DNA of 64,000 nt, from positions 74,378,857-74,442,856 of the forward strand of contig CM055092.1 in NCBI GenBank assembly GCA_029204225.1. Direction: 5' to 3'. Under the pieces are notes generated by a model. The model made no database searches and was not told where the DNA came from. It was given only the letters and a program-made list of their open reading frames with translations. The stretch comes from Diphasiastrum complanatum. Taxonomy: Eukaryota > Streptophyta > Lycopodiopsida > Lycopodiales > Lycopodiaceae. Of the stretch, positions 22,031-34,054 are shown in pieces (position 1 is the stretch's first letter; each line of letters starts with the position of its first letter). Position numbers and translations under genes: made by a program.

Positions 22031-22680
22031 TAGAAAAGATATCAATACCTTTCTCAAGCTCAACCAACCACACTTTGCTCCTTCGATTTTGATATCACAC
22101 AAGGATCAAAGATGTGTTGCATTGATGATAGAAGGGATGATCTGCTTGTGGATTGAGACATGTTGCTCTATTAGTTCTAACGCCAAGATACAATACCATA
22201 TTACTTGTTTTTCTCCAAATACAAGCTCAAATAGATGTAGAGTTTAATTGGGAGGATAAAGCGGATATTCGACTCAAACATTGCTCCAGACAACGTTCAG
22301 AGCTCCTAAGAACTTCCGCACCGAGAGCTAGCCATAAACATACATCCACTCGCTCATGCCTACATGTACACGCTTAGTTTATCAGAGACTACCACACTCG
22401 ACAGTCAAAACTTCTATAGCAACATTCTTCTAGCCTCTACCTTAGGCTACCAGTGACAACAAATAGACTATTAGAGTGATCACTATGACTTCCATTGTCA
22501 TTTATCTATTATGTTCTCTACAAGTATGTTTTATTGGTATTTTCTAGACTACATGAGTTTCATGTTCGTTTAGTTATTTTATTTGGATCGAAGACGCACT
22601 ACGTCCCCTAGTACTTTATTAGTCTTATATACCCTTGAGTACTCTAAAGACATCAATACATCTTTGTTGATTTATCTCAT
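22031..22680. other. Unassigned sequence
   Basis: I recognise no gene or repeat termini here. It is probably decayed retrotransposon sequence, given both neighbours. Confidence 0.4.
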
Positions 22681-22879
22681 GCATGGATCTTTTTTATGAA
22701 TGCTTGCAAATAATGATGAACTTAAGAGAACCAAGATTGTAGCAATCATTGTAGTGGTACCTTCAATTTTTTTGATGGGTGCTGGTTCTTCTTTATTCTC
22801 TTGGATTTTAGCACTCAAGCCACTTGAATTTTGTGCAAATCTCCCTTGTCTACGAGTAAGAATCTCTCTCTCTCTCTCT

Positions 22880-22949
22880 ATGGTTACCACATACTTGACA
22901 TGTACTTCATTAGTCTTATATGCCTTTTGGCATCGAAAAGACAGTAATA

Positions 22950-22988
<39 letters not shown>

Positions 22989-23372
22989 CGCTCACAGGGA
23001 TCAGAGGGTGTAGTACTCACCATCACTTTATTGCCAGGATCACAGACCTCCTATCCAGAGACACATTTCACATACTCATAGACGACGTCAGCGGACTCCA
23101 GTGCTTCCCCATGTTGCAGCTCGCATTACATCTTTCTATAGCATCAGCACATATAGGACATCATGACATGGATACATTTATTATGCACACACTCTCATTT
23201 TCGCATTTATCTTAGTTTGTACTAGATGTTTCTTTATTACAGCTTTGGAGACGTTCTATGTGCTCCCATTGTTATCACATACTTGACATGTACTTCATTA
23301 GTCTTTTATGCCTTTTGGCATGAAAAAGATATTAATAAAGCTTCTTTTTCTTCTCTCTCTCTCTCTCTCTCT
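22880..23372. repeat. Direct repeat ending in (CT)n
   Basis: About 90 bp (ATACTTGACATGTACTTCAT..., then CCTTTTGGCAT, then AATAAAGC) occurs at about 22888-22985 and again at about 23277-23372. Both copies run into a CT microsatellite. Confidence 0.7.
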
Positions 23373-23479
23373 CATATTATTGCTCCGTGGATTTTAGGTG
23401 AGCATTTCACTCATGCTCATTTAGAAATTGATGGATCTTGGCGTTTCCATTGACATATTGTTAGCTGTTATGGCATTGT

Positions 23480-24050
23480 ATGAGTTACAGCCTACAGGAC
23501 GTTTGAGGTCAAAGAAGAGTTTATCTTAATCGTTTGAAAACACCATTGGGGTTGCTCTTTATCTCTACATCATTTGGCCTTTATATTGATGAGCTTGAGA
23601 GTGTTATCAAGCAGGATGGTGGATAGGGGTGTAGACTTTGTGAAACTTTGATTTAGATCCTATTATGTGTTGATGATGTAATCTTAGTCTTCCCTTACCA
23701 GGGACAGTCTACAACATCTAGACACTTCGCATGCCTTTTGCTCTGCCTGAGGGTTGGAGGTTAATTTGAGGAAGACCAAGATTATGGGCTTCAACACATT
23801 GGGTTCTTACATGCGATGACACGCGTTGACATTGGATGGTTGGCCATTGGAGATGGTTTTATTTATGGGACCTATCTTTAGTAGGAGATATGCAACCACT
23901 GGCCAACTTGGGAAGGGTCAATTTTCTCTTGTAAAGTTGAAGCTGTTATGTTTTAGGCGCCATATTCAAGATGTGTAGAGTAAGTGTCATCTTTTTCACG
24001 AACTAGTCACCCCCATGGCTATGTTTGTAACAGAGACATGGTGTATGTGG
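23480..24050 (+). pseudogene. LINE (non-LTR) reverse transcriptase remnant
   Basis: Frame-broken pieces read RVYLNRLKTPLG, then STSFGLYIDELESV, then VDDVILVFPYQGQS (the YxDD-type box), then EVNLRKTKIMGF, and a C-terminal LLCFRRHIQDV. This is the order of a plant LINE RT: palm, catalytic box, then the N-L-x-K-T-K motif. Many stops are present and no 5' end, endonuclease or poly(A) tail is recognised. Confidence 0.75.
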
Positions 24051-25260
24051 CTAAGTTGCATCATGTTCTGAAACACATACAAAAAGCTCGTTAAACGTGC
24101 CATCAATCCGGTACACGTAGAACGCTCGTTCCGAAATGTGCCAATTTTTTTTTAGGAACTTTGTGAAAGTTACATTTAAGTTTTACTAGAGAGAGGGGTT
24201 GTCTGGGGGGTTTAATGTGGTGCTTCAAACAATGTTTGTCGTAAATTGTAAATTTTAGTGGGTAAGTACTGAAAACTAAATGCGGCTTGCTATCTGAACT
24301 GAAACTGGTCTTTCATGAGTGGAATTACCAACAAAATGAACCATCATGAAATGATGATACATTGAAAGCAACATCGCTTAGGAGCTTCACAAACAAACCA
24401 ATGTAGTTAGCGCCGCTATAGAGAATCTTAAAATTGAAATTGCCAAGAACGATTGCCTATAGCCTCCAGAAGATGCAAGGAAAAAAAAAGCCTTACAAGC
24501 TGCCCATTTTATTTTTACTGTTTCTCTCTCTCGCTACATTCATGTCAATCATTTATATCCATAGAGTCTTGGAGTTTGAGGATGCTGATATTGGGAGATT
24601 AAGATATTAATGGCTAGCACTCGCCCCTTTTTGTATGACTTATGAGCACAGGCACTACTCATCATGGCTCTATAAGGTCTCTCTGAGTCACTTGGCAGTT
24701 CAATATCTCAACCTTCCTTAGGGGACTGAGTCATATGTCCACAGGTCAATTACAGATCATATATCCACAATGTCTGATGTGGTTCACTGGGAGAACCGGG
24801 GGTCAACTCTTTGCACCAGCTTCATTTGGAAACAAGCCAGTTCTATTGCATTCCGAGGGAAGACAAGATCTGCCAACTGTGTACTATGGATGAGGTGGAG
24901 AGTCGAGACATAGGAGCAAACACAGAGATCTCCTCTATGCCTCGTATGAGGAGGTGCCATGTGTGTCCCTCATCCTTGATGCGGTGCGTGTCCTCGAATA
25001 TCCACCTTATAGTCAACCACCATATCAGACACGTTTGAGAAATCATTGGACTTTGCAAAGTAAGCCGCTGATGCTCCGGGGATTCGAAAAAGGTAAAAAA
25101 AACTCTGAAGAATGAATGTTTCAAACATGTTGAAATGCCTGAGTTTCAAAACACAGATGGAGCAACAACCAAATGTTTTTGGCTGCTATGCTTTTTGGAG
25201 TAGGCAGCTTGTGCCCTTGAGTGGAATCAAACTTCCGACCTCAAGGTGACGAAAGGACCT
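24051..25260. other. Unassigned intergenic repeat sequence
   Basis: No convincing gene. Open stretches here (for example 24811-25038) have no recognisable motif. Confidence 0.4.
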
Positions 25261-25797
25261 TCAACCAAGAAGCCACTTATTTGTGGATAATATTCTCTCT
25301 ATTTGTGTCACAAAACAATGCTCACCAATGTAGCTAGTTTTACCATATCTTGACAATTTGCACACATCCACATGAAATTGCTCAAACATGAGATAGAACA
25401 AGTAAAGTAAACTTGAACAACACTTCCTTGCTGCTCCTTTGACCTTACTTGAGTCTTCAATATGCTGCAAAAATAGACCCATAACACCTTTGCCAATTAC
25501 CTCTCCTTTGATGTTCTTGACTAGCTCCAAATTGCCACCTTCCCTTTTGACTAGTTGAAGCGCTTTGAGATCAACCTCTTGATCTTCAACTTGACCATCA
25601 AAGTCATTGAACAAAATTTGTTTTCTAGATCCATTACTTGATTTTTCAGCAAGATAACATCCATCCACTTGCATAGCTCCATGTACACAAGAAGATCCTC
25701 CAAAAGATGTTCCACTCTTCATAAGAGATTGATACTCAAGATCCATTGCTTGGATCCACTCCTCTTCTTTCCTTGCTTGATCTACATTTGTAGGCAT
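25261..25797 (-). CDS. Unknown ORF of 178 residues, retrotransposon-associated
   Basis: An open minus-strand frame. Its first 25 residues (EEEWIQAMDLEYQSLMKSGT) resemble the start of a copia RVT_2 domain, but what follows does not. The segment NLELVKNIKGEVIGKG, then LQHIEDSSKVKGAARK, recurs on the + strand at about 37045-37215 (NLELVKSIKEES, LQVIEDSSKGKGAARM). So this is a dispersed repeat rather than a unique gene. Function unknown. Confidence 0.45.
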   Translation of the reverse strand: MPTNVDQARKEEEWIQAMDLEYQSLMKSGTSFGGSSCVHGAMQVDGCYLAEKSSNGSRKQILFNDFDGQVEDQEVDLKALQLVKREGGNLELVKNIKGEVIGKGVMGLFLQHIEDSSKVKGAARKCCSSLLYLFYLMFEQFHVDVCKLSRYGKTSYIGEHCFVTQIERILSTNKWLLG

Positions 25798-26283
25798 TTT
25801 CTTTTTGCTTCTTCCACCTTTTCTTTATACTGATAGTCAGGACCATCTTTTTGCAGAGGGACAGTTATATGCCAAATATTATGGACAGGCACAAAATATG
25901 TAGCATAGGTCTGCAACTAATCAAGTCACCATTTGGGCCTGTCATTTGTGTTTAGCATTTATTGATTATTTTGATAATTATCGGGTCTTTAGACGTAGGG
26001 TGCAGACTCTAATCTTTGGTGGGCACTTGGACATTTTGAGTAGGCCTTTAAGGCCTCATTATTGATGGTTCATTGACTGGAGGATAGTTCCGTGAGTGGC
26101 AACTTAGATCAATTACATTAGATTGAGCTTAGTTCTGTAGATCACTGGTAGAGATTGAGTTTATAATGGATTATCATTGTTCATTGATCTATGCATATGC
26201 AGTCTTTTCTTCCTATCATTGTTCTATTATGATTTTTGTCCTTGACCTAGCCTTAACTTGGTCCCTCACAGGCTATATATATA
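25798..26283. other. Unassigned sequence left of the large hAT-like element
   Basis: I see no gene here. The final 8 bp before 26292 (ggccagtt) are the target duplication. Confidence 0.4.
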
Positions 26284-26510
26284 GGCCAGTTCAGACATGA
26301 GGGTCCGGGCCGGATGCGGCCTTGTCGCGTCCGCGTTCGACGCCCGGACCCGGATGCGTCCGACCCCTGGACGCGTCCCAAAAAACATTTTAAATTTTTT
26401 TCTGGACGCGTCCAGCTTCCGGATGCGTTTTTTAATCTAAAAAAAAAAAGGGTGCGCGGGCAGCGGAACAGTCCGCAGAAGCCCGAGAAGGAGAGAGGAG
26501 AGAAAGAGGG

Positions 26511-26511
26511 C

Positions 26512-26568
<57 letters not shown>
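26511..26568 (+). repeat. (GA)n tract in element A left arm
   Basis: Pure GA repeat; a second GA tract (about 26822-26873) abuts the transposase ATG. Confidence 0.9.
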
Positions 26569-26570
<2 letters not shown>

Positions 26571-26806
26571 ATGGTGTGTGTGTGTGGGTTAATTGATTTG
26601 TGTATGCACAAATGTGTGTGTGTGTGGTGATCTGTGTGAGAGAGAGAGAGGAAGAGATTGAGAGTGTGAGAGACAGAGAGAGGATTTGTGTGTGCGCGCG
26701 CGTGTACGAGACATGGTGTGTGTGTCAGTTTAGGGTTTAGGGTCTGCGTGCTTGGGTTTGGGGTTTAGGAGGAGAGAGAGAGAGAGAGATATTAGATTTG
26801 CGTGCT

Positions 26807-26874
<68 letters not shown>

Positions 26875-26879
<5 letters not shown>

Positions 26880-28998
26880 CGCTCGTCCCATTTGGAATGA
26901 GGTGGAGTTGATGCCCGACAAAAAGTGGCGTTGCCCTTTTTGTCGAAAGCAGTTCACAGGGAACGCCTCTCGGGTTCGAGCACATCTAAGGGGATTGCGA
27001 GTCCGACCCACGGGGGGACGCTACGGGATCGGCGTTTGTATGGTCATCCCCTCTGTGAAGAGGGCTCGCATTCTCGAGGCATAGGTGCTGAGCCCGGCGA
27101 GCCGTCCACAGATGCCGCAGACTCTATTTCCACTGGTGCACCCACTGCCACCGCCCCTGCCACTGGTACACCCACCACCACCGCCCCCATCCCTGCCGCC
27201 GCATCCGCACCCGCCTCCGCCTCCGCCTCTGCCACAACCACCCCCACCCCCTCCGCCAGTACTCCCCATGGATCCACAGCCTCCACTGCTGCACCTACGC
27301 CTGTGCCACCACCGTCAGATCTACACGGTCCGTCCACATCCTCCGCTTCCGCACCTACACCTATGCCACCACCTCCAGATCCGCATCGTCCATCCACATC
27401 CTCCCAGCCATCCACATCCTGAGGCACCAGACTGATGTCCATACCGGGATCTTTCAGAGAGGGGCAGTATAGAGAGGCCACCAGGACCATAGCACAGATG
27501 TTCTATGACCTGAACCTTCCCTTTATCATGGCATCATCCCGCATCTTTTGAGAGGCTATCTCGAAAGTTGCAGTTTGCGGGCCCGACTACACACCACCCA
27601 CAGCCGACGCACTACGCGGCCCTTTGCTCCAGGAGCGGGTTGCATCCGTCAGAGAAAGACTAGCCGCACTGCAGGAGGCTTGGGATATATACAGTTGTTC
27701 CATCATGGTTGATAGGTGGACTGATCGTCGTAAACGTCCACTCATCAACGTGATTGTTTCTAGTTGTTACAGTTCCATGTTCCTGCGCAGCATCGACGCC
27801 TCCGAGGCAGGGAGAGTGCATTCGGCTGAGTACATTTACGGCATCATCCGCACAGTGATAGAGGAGGTCGGGCCACAACGCATTGTCCAGGTACAATTTT
27901 CTTTCATGATACAAAAGTTTTGTGTAGTTTTCGATTGATTGCAATGTGTTTCCAAGCTGTGAAGGCTCGACTTGAAGAAGCCCACTCGCACCCGCTTCGC
28001 CTTCCAGTTCATCATGCTTGAGCGGCTACACAAGCTCAAGGGTGATTTGCGGCGCATGGCTACTTCTGCAGAGTTCACCGCCATGGACCTGTCCACGACC
28101 CCAGAGGGCTTGGCCTTCCACGACATCCTCTTCATGGAGCCTTTCTGGGTGGATATGCAGCAGTTGATGGACGTCATGCGCCCCATCTACTCTGTTCTGA
28201 GGCTCGTTGATCGCAAGGGGTGCACGATGGGCCTCATTTATGAGTTCATGGACCGTATAGGCGAGTCTCTCCAGCGTTCTGAGCTGGACCTTGCCAGGTA
28301 TAACTTTTTTCCGTCTCACCATCCTTTCTTCCATTTTGCACTCTGTTTCGTCTTGCTGCCGCAACACGATGGTATGTATTTGTTGCCTCCACATGGTATG
28401 GTCCACAGGTTGGAGCCTATCAGGCCGTTGTGGTGGCGACGATGGGATAAGTTTCACTGGCCCATTCACAGTGTGGCCCACATACTGCATCCGCTGTTTC
28501 AGAGCGAGAGGCAGTATGACGACTTGCGTATGCGAGCGGAACTGGTCAGCGTTCAGCCTTGTTCACACGAACAGGCGGAACCGTCTGACAACTGAGCGAT
28601 GCAATGACTTGCTGTACTGCAACACCAACACCAGGGTGGTTCGACGCATCACGGACAACATAGAGTTTGCGAGGGAGACAGAGGCTGCCGCCCAAAGACA
28701 GATTGCTCAGAGACGATTCAGAGCATCACAGGCAGTCGGTTCTTCTCAGAGACCCCCTCGTGGCAGAGGGAGACCCCCAGGCAGGAGTGTACCACAGAGG
28801 GTTCCTTTCGGCAGACCTAGAGGCAGGCCAGCCAAGAGGGGACGCACCGATGATTTTTCTAGTCATCTCTTGGCAGGCGTTGGCCCAGACTTGGAGGAGT
28901 CCCAGATGCCTCCAGACTCCCAGCCAGACTTTGTATTTGACACCCCTGAGGATGCATCTGGCACGCAGAGGGATGATTTTTTTAGCACAGACTTGTAG
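26875..28998 (+). pseudogene. Element A transposase: BED finger plus DUF659 hAT-like, decayed
   Basis: The ATG at 26875 directly follows the (GA)n tract. Residues 1-45 form a BED-type finger (KKWRCPFCRKQFTG, SRVRAHL). A Pro/Thr/Ala-rich linker follows (27100-27420), entered only by a frame change or splice. DUF659 starts with MFYDLNLPFIMASSRIF, then an in-frame TGA at 27549-27551. It continues with GPDYTPPTADALRGPLL and the first catalytic block MVDRWTDRRKRPLIN. After a donor at 27890/27891 the usual TDN...CAAH block is missing and sequence resumes at TRFAFQFIMLERL. An intron 28298-28408 joins DLA-R to LEPIRPLWWRRWDKF. After HPLFQ a frameshift and probable deletion lead to LVHTNRRNRLTTERCNDL. 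The tail is Arg/Gly/Pro-rich. It lacks the second acidic block and the dimerisation region, so it is almost certainly inactive. Confidence 0.8.
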
Positions 28999-29038
28999 AT
29001 ATTGATACACACAGACTATCATGTATATTGGCATCAGA

Positions 29039-29154
29039 TGAGATGTATATATTTTTTTACAGTTTATTCGTGTCATGGCTAGTTTATCATGATTGTTTAC
29101 AAATGGTTAGCTCTATGAAATTTGAATGGTTAGTTAGAGATGGTTTGCTCTGTG

Positions 29155-29241
<87 letters not shown>

Positions 29242-29633
29242 GTGGTATAGAAACTGTAAATGCTTGAGCTATTGTGGTACACAAGCGCATCTTCATGTCT
29301 CTTAGATCATATGCATCATGTCCAATCATTGAACCCTAAACAGTAAACCCCACAACCATAATCATCATACACAATTACACAAAAATTGAGAGCAGATGCA
29401 CTTCACAGAAATACACCCCATTACATTGCAATACGCCAAGCACGCGTTGCACAAAAAACACATCGTACATTAATTCATCAGATGTATCAAAATAACAATA
29501 CGTATTCCCGCCATATACGGTTGGGGCTGTTCTTTACACTTTGTTAGACACTAAATGCTGCCTCATCTATTGCCGAAAATTACATAACAACAGTCAGCCA
29601 CATACGGCTAGACCCCATCTATTTCAAACATTC
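29039..29633. other. Element A intergenic stretch with a long (GA)n tract
   Basis: An uninterrupted GA tract occupies about 29156-29238. About 29450-29633 is the likely 3' region of the companion gene; its ATATACGG-, CTGCCTCAT- and ACATACGGCT-like blocks recur 3' of the copies in B and C. Confidence 0.6.
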
Positions 29634-30035
29634 CTATGGATCCTCCACTGACTCCTCACCCTCGTCAGGTGCATTGTTCTGTCGCTCTCGCTCTGCCTCC
29701 CGGCCAGCTCGAGCTTCCTCCTGGTTAGCCCGACGGCGGGCCGCCTTTTCCCTGACCAGGATGAGCTGTCGTCGTGTGAAGTTCATTCCAATCTGCTCAT
29801 CCAAATCCAGCTCGACAGCGGGGGCAGGGGCGACAGCGGGGGCGGGTGGCTCCGGTTCCGGATTTCTCTGCCGAGTCTGTCGCAACATCTCTGCAATGTT
29901 TGCCTCTTGCTTCCGATGCCTTTGGTTGTGCCTTCGGACATCTTCCTCGAGCTTCCTCCTGGCTTCGCCCTCGGGCTTTGGTGGTATGCGCTCCGCCATC
30001 TCACGATGTCCTATTGCTCTCACTGGCTCTCTCAC
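29634..30035 (-). CDS. Element A companion ORF, small coiled-coil-like protein (copy 1)
   Basis: 133 residues from the first ATG; a second in-frame ATG (MAERIPPKPEG) 12 codons on matches copy 3 and is the likelier start. It is Arg/Glu-rich with predicted helix (LEEDVRRHNQRHRKQEANI), a Pro/Ala linker, then a conserved C-terminal block IGMNFTRRQLILVREKA, ARRRANQEEA and RQNNAP. Related ORFs lie at 34559-34879 and 48411-48859. No Pfam-type domain is recognised. It lies convergent to the transposase and is uninterrupted although the transposase is broken. Possible roles, all inference: DNA-binding or transport partner of the transposase. Function unknown. Confidence 0.65.
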   Translation of the reverse strand: MREPVRAIGHREMAERIPPKPEGEARRKLEEDVRRHNQRHRKQEANIAEMLRQTRQRNPEPEPPAPAVAPAPAVELDLDEQIGMNFTRRQLILVREKAARRRANQEEARAGREAERERQNNAPDEGEESVEDP

Positions 30036-30680
30036 AGCTGTTGCCCATGTGATGTACCTCCCAAAGCCCTAAACCTATCTCATCACATAGGGCCTATGTG
30101 ATAGGATAGGTTTAGGGTTTAGGGTGATGAGATGGTACTGTGTAGGAGATGGTACTATGTAGGTCTTGAACTTCCCTGTGTTGAATGACACTGTGGAGCA
30201 TAAGTAATTAGTAAGTTGTTGAGGTTCATCCGAGGAGCGCATTGTTTACCTATATTTATATAATAGTATAATATAGATCCGTCAGGGAGAGAGAGATAGT
30301 GAGGGCACGAGTCTACAGAGTTTTGGAGACTCAAAAAATATAAATTGTTGCTCTTTTGTGTCCGACCACAGAGATATCAGACATGGGAGGCATGGGGGTG
30401 GTGGTTTTTGTTGCAAATTTTTTTGGGTACCGTTTTCCTATATTTTAACAGGAGGGGGCAGGTGGGTGCTAGATACCCTCTGATAATTAATTCTGGGGGG
30501 GGGGGAGGGGGCAGGGGTCATAAATTGTTTATATTTCGCTTTGGGGATGTGGGACAGCGAGGGCAAAGGCCTGTATTTTTTTTTTTGAAAATGGGGGGAC
30601 GCGTCCAGATGCGGAAGCACCCCTGAGGCAGCCGTGTCCGGACGCGGACGCGCGTCTGCGTCCAGCCCCCGCTTCCTTAG

Positions 30681-31904
30681 GGCCAGTTAGCCTCATTATC
30701 AGTGGCTGCTAGTTCTTAGATCAGAGAATAGTATCAGCATAGCTTCAAATTATGTTTATCTCAGAGACTGAGTCATGAAGTATTTTCATGGAAATTGTTG
30801 TTGAATTATTATTCAGCTTTACAGTGATATACACATTTACAGTATTTTTGCTTGTGTTACACTAGCCTTTGAAGTTTATGTTGTGGTCCTGAACTTTTAT
30901 TCACTTATAATGGCTTTTATTTAGAGACAGGAAATTTATCATAGGTTTCTGAAGAACAATAAATGATTTCTGACCAAAGTTTTGTGACTAAATAAATATA
31001 TTGAGAAATTTGTTTTGGGCATATTTGACAGTGCTAAAAGCTTGTTAACAACAAGTCTCGTTGGCAGCTTTTTGAATGGAGTGTGTACTGAGCAGACTTT
31101 TTGGCGTTGCCTTTGATAAAATGAGGTAGAACTGTTACCTACTTTGTTTTCAAAAGTTGTGAAGGCGTGTACAATTTTAGTAGCAATGTATATTTGTATA
31201 TGTGAAATGGATTGAAACAGTGTGTATTTTGCTGTATTGTCATCTTAGTGGGACTGTTGAAATGAGCCCATTTCAGGTTAAGTTCTGGTGTTTAAAAAAG
31301 AGAGTTTTGAGGAACACATCTCGTTTTTGCAATAGGCTTCTAAATACTGATTGACTGGAGAGTTGGGGTTGATTTGAAAAGATTAGTTATGTATTGAGTT
31401 AATGGTAAGCACCAGATCATCTTTCAGAGAGTGTATGTGAAAAGAATTGGTCACTGAGATGAACGACAAATTTCTTAATCCAGATAGCAAGCAAGAGAGC
31501 CCAAACTATGTAGATACGTACATACATACATATCATATTTGCATAGTGCGTTCCGGAACACGTTCTGACTTTGTTATGAAAATTTGGAAAGTTAGTGAAA
31601 TTGTTGAAAAGCTGGTTTATAGGAAAGCCGGCAAAGTATAGGAATGGAACTGGCATTTATTTTTGTTCTGTGAAATCCTACTCCTGCGATCCACAATTTT
31701 TAGGAATCATTTGCCTCACTGATCTGCGAATGTGAAAAAGAATTGTGAACTGGCAATTCATTAATCTGCCAACCCATTAATTGTTGTCATGATTATGAAT
31801 ATGTTTTGCATTGACGACGACTCTGAATCAGGGAAAAACAGTTTCATTGGTGAACTCACCTGACAACAAGCCTGCAGCATGTGTTGAACAATTTTCAACT
31901 GCAA
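30681..31904. other. Unassigned sequence between elements A and B
   Basis: No ORF with recognisable motifs and no element termini. It may be the old host context into which A and B inserted. Confidence 0.4.
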
Positions 31905-32486
31905 ACTTGTTGTGGGCCGGACGCAGACGCGCGTCTGCGTCCGCGTCCGCGTCCGCATTCTCGTCCGCGTCCGAACGCGGACGCCTCAGTGGTGCGTCCG
32001 CGTCCCCCATTTTTCAATTTTTTTTTTTCAAAAAAAAAAAATACAGGCCCTGCCCTCACTGTCCCACATCCCCAAAGTGAAATAAAAACAATTTATGACC
32101 CCTGTCCCCCCCACCGGAATTAATTATCAGAGGGTCTCTGGCACCCACCTGCCCCCTCCTGTTAAAAAATAGGAATACGGTACCCAAAAACATTTGCAAC
32201 AAACCTAACCACTGCCCCCATGCCTCCCATGTCTGATATCTACAGAATCGGACATGAAAGAGCAACAATTTATATTTTTTGAGTCTCCAGAATTTTGTCT
32301 CGTGCCCTCGCTATCTCTCTCTCCCTGACGAATCTATATTATAATAGTATATAAATACAGGTAAACGATGCTCTCCCTGGATGAACTTCAACAACTTACT
32401 AATTACTTATGCTCCACAGTGTCATTCAACTCAGGGAAGTTCAAGACCTACACAGTACCATGGCCTATGTAACTTTGACAAGAAAA

Positions 32487-32519
<33 letters not shown>

Positions 32520-32707
32520 AGCCGATGCCGATGCCGATAGTTGAGATACAGCGTCGAACATTTTTCAAATTGATAACGATTTGTAACTTTGACGAGAACT
32601 CTCTCGCTCTCCCTCTCTCTTTCCCTCCCTCCCATTGCGCCCATGCCTGCTATAACTGAGATAAAGCATGAATCATCGGTCAAAGAGCACACGACTTGTA
32701 ACTTTTA

Positions 32708-32738
<31 letters not shown>

Positions 32739-32845
32739 GCAATCAACAATGTCACATGCAAATTTTAGAAGCATACACCCTCGGGGATGGCTTGAAGAGG
32801 AGGGTTTAGACAGAACATATGAAATGCATAATTGCATCCAGCTCC

Positions 32846-33294
32846 TGTAGGAAAGCAAGAGTCAAGTCACCAAGATCTAGTTATCAATCAATCTCCACAG
32901 AAAACAAGAGAGAAGAGGCTGGGCGCCCAACTCTAAGAGAGAGAGAGAGAAAACAGCAACAAGAGCAATGGAGAGCAATGCTTAGCCAAACTATGAAAAT
33001 GGAATACACAATGAGCATCCAAGTACTCTACCTGGATGTGGCCAAATGCCACCAAACTTTAAGGTTAACCACTTACTAAATGTAGGGCACCTCCAAAAGT
33101 CAAGATAGGGCCCCTAAACAAAATTAGACCCCTAAGGACCCATGAGTCAGTACATGACCAAAATTGGGTCCAACTGAAGTTGAAATAAACTTAAGATGGC
33201 CTAAATAACTAAATACCCATGGTTACACAAATCTCGACCTTTTGGGTCAAAGTAACCTATGGATTAACTTTAGCATAGTCATTTATTTCTAACA
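32846..33294 (-). mobile_element. Solo LTR inside element B
   Basis: 449 bp, TGTAGG...TAACA on the + strand (TGTTAGAAATAAATGAC on the minus strand), flanked by an exact 5-bp duplication gctcc (32841-32845 and 33295-33299). No internal region is present. The TGTTAG-type start suggests the copia group and minus orientation. It postdates element B. Confidence 0.75.
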
Positions 33295-33485
33295 GCTCCG
33301 TCACAAAAAAGCCTTAGGTTTTTTGGACCTTCAAAGAAAATTTGACACAAAAGAATACGTTCAATTCTTTAGGGTTCAGGACCAGATGATATGAGAGACA
33401 ACGTTCCTTAGACAACGCCCTCATGAACTTAAGGCGACTTTGGACAGGAAATTGGAATTAGATGAATCATGAAAGGAGGCGCTCC

Positions 33486-33692
33486 TTAGACGTTCTTATT
33501 ACAAAGGAAGGCTTTATGTCGAACCTTCTTTTCAACCTTACCAAAGGCAGTGTCCTTAGTGAAGAGTTCTCTTTCATAGGCCCAATCAACACCATTTGCC
33601 AAAAGGCTTGACACAGAATCTTCAAGTTCATAGCTGGTCTTTGCACACTCTAGCTTTATCTCCCAGTTCTTCTTCTGCAAGAAAACCTCCAA
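33486..33692 (-). pseudogene. Gene-fragment-like block, copy 1, in element B
   Basis: An open minus-strand stretch encoding KLECAKTSYELEDSVSSLL, NGVDWAYERELFTKD and FGKVEKKVRHKA. A close copy lies at 34100-34294. I do not recognise the protein. Codon-level conservation between the copies suggests a captured exon or a former element gene rather than noise. Confidence 0.45.
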
Positions 33693-34054
33693 AGAGTAAC
33701 ACTTTCAACACAAACAAAACCGTGACATTACAGAGATCATTGTGCTTGCTTTGTAGTCTTTATACGTATGTCAAAGCCTTTGTCGTGTTACAGAGTAACC
33801 TAACAAAAGGTGCATCCTTGATTCCATAGCTTGAGGAAAACAATTGCAACAAAACTGCTGTTCCCTCCAACTGCTGATACCCATGATAACTGAGATATAG
33901 CATCGAACAGCTTTCAAAGTGCTCATGATTTGTAACTTTTACGAGAACTCTCTCTCGCTCTCCCTCTCTCTTTCCTTCCCTCCCATTGCCCATGCCTACC
34001 ATAATTGAGGGTCCGGGCATGAATCGTCGGTCAAAGAGCAAATCTGTATCATCT

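Larger units (their letters stand above)
26292..30680 (+). mobile_element. Element A: 4.4 kb hAT-like transposon with two convergent genes
   Basis: The exact 8-bp duplication ggccagtt flanks it (26284-26291 and 30681-30688). The left terminus is CAGACATGAGGGTCCGG. The right terminus read inward is CTAAGGAAGCGG. Inverted terminal similarity is weak, but both ends carry arrays of GGACGCG/CGCGTCC units. The left arm has long (GA)n tracts and a TTTAGGG doublet (26728-26742) just before a BED-finger transposase gene (+, 26875-28998). The right half carries a small intact gene on the minus strand (29634-30035). DUF659-type transposase and 8-bp duplications place it in or near the hAT superfamily. 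Confidence 0.85.

Noticed and set aside
26314-26571. Arg/Glu-rich open frame over the left arm of element A
   Set aside because: It is produced by GGACGCG units and a GA tract; no conserved protein signal.
27021-27490. Long minus-strand Gly/Ala/Val-rich frames opposite the transposase linker
   Set aside because: They are antisense shadows of the Pro/Thr/Ala-rich linker codons.
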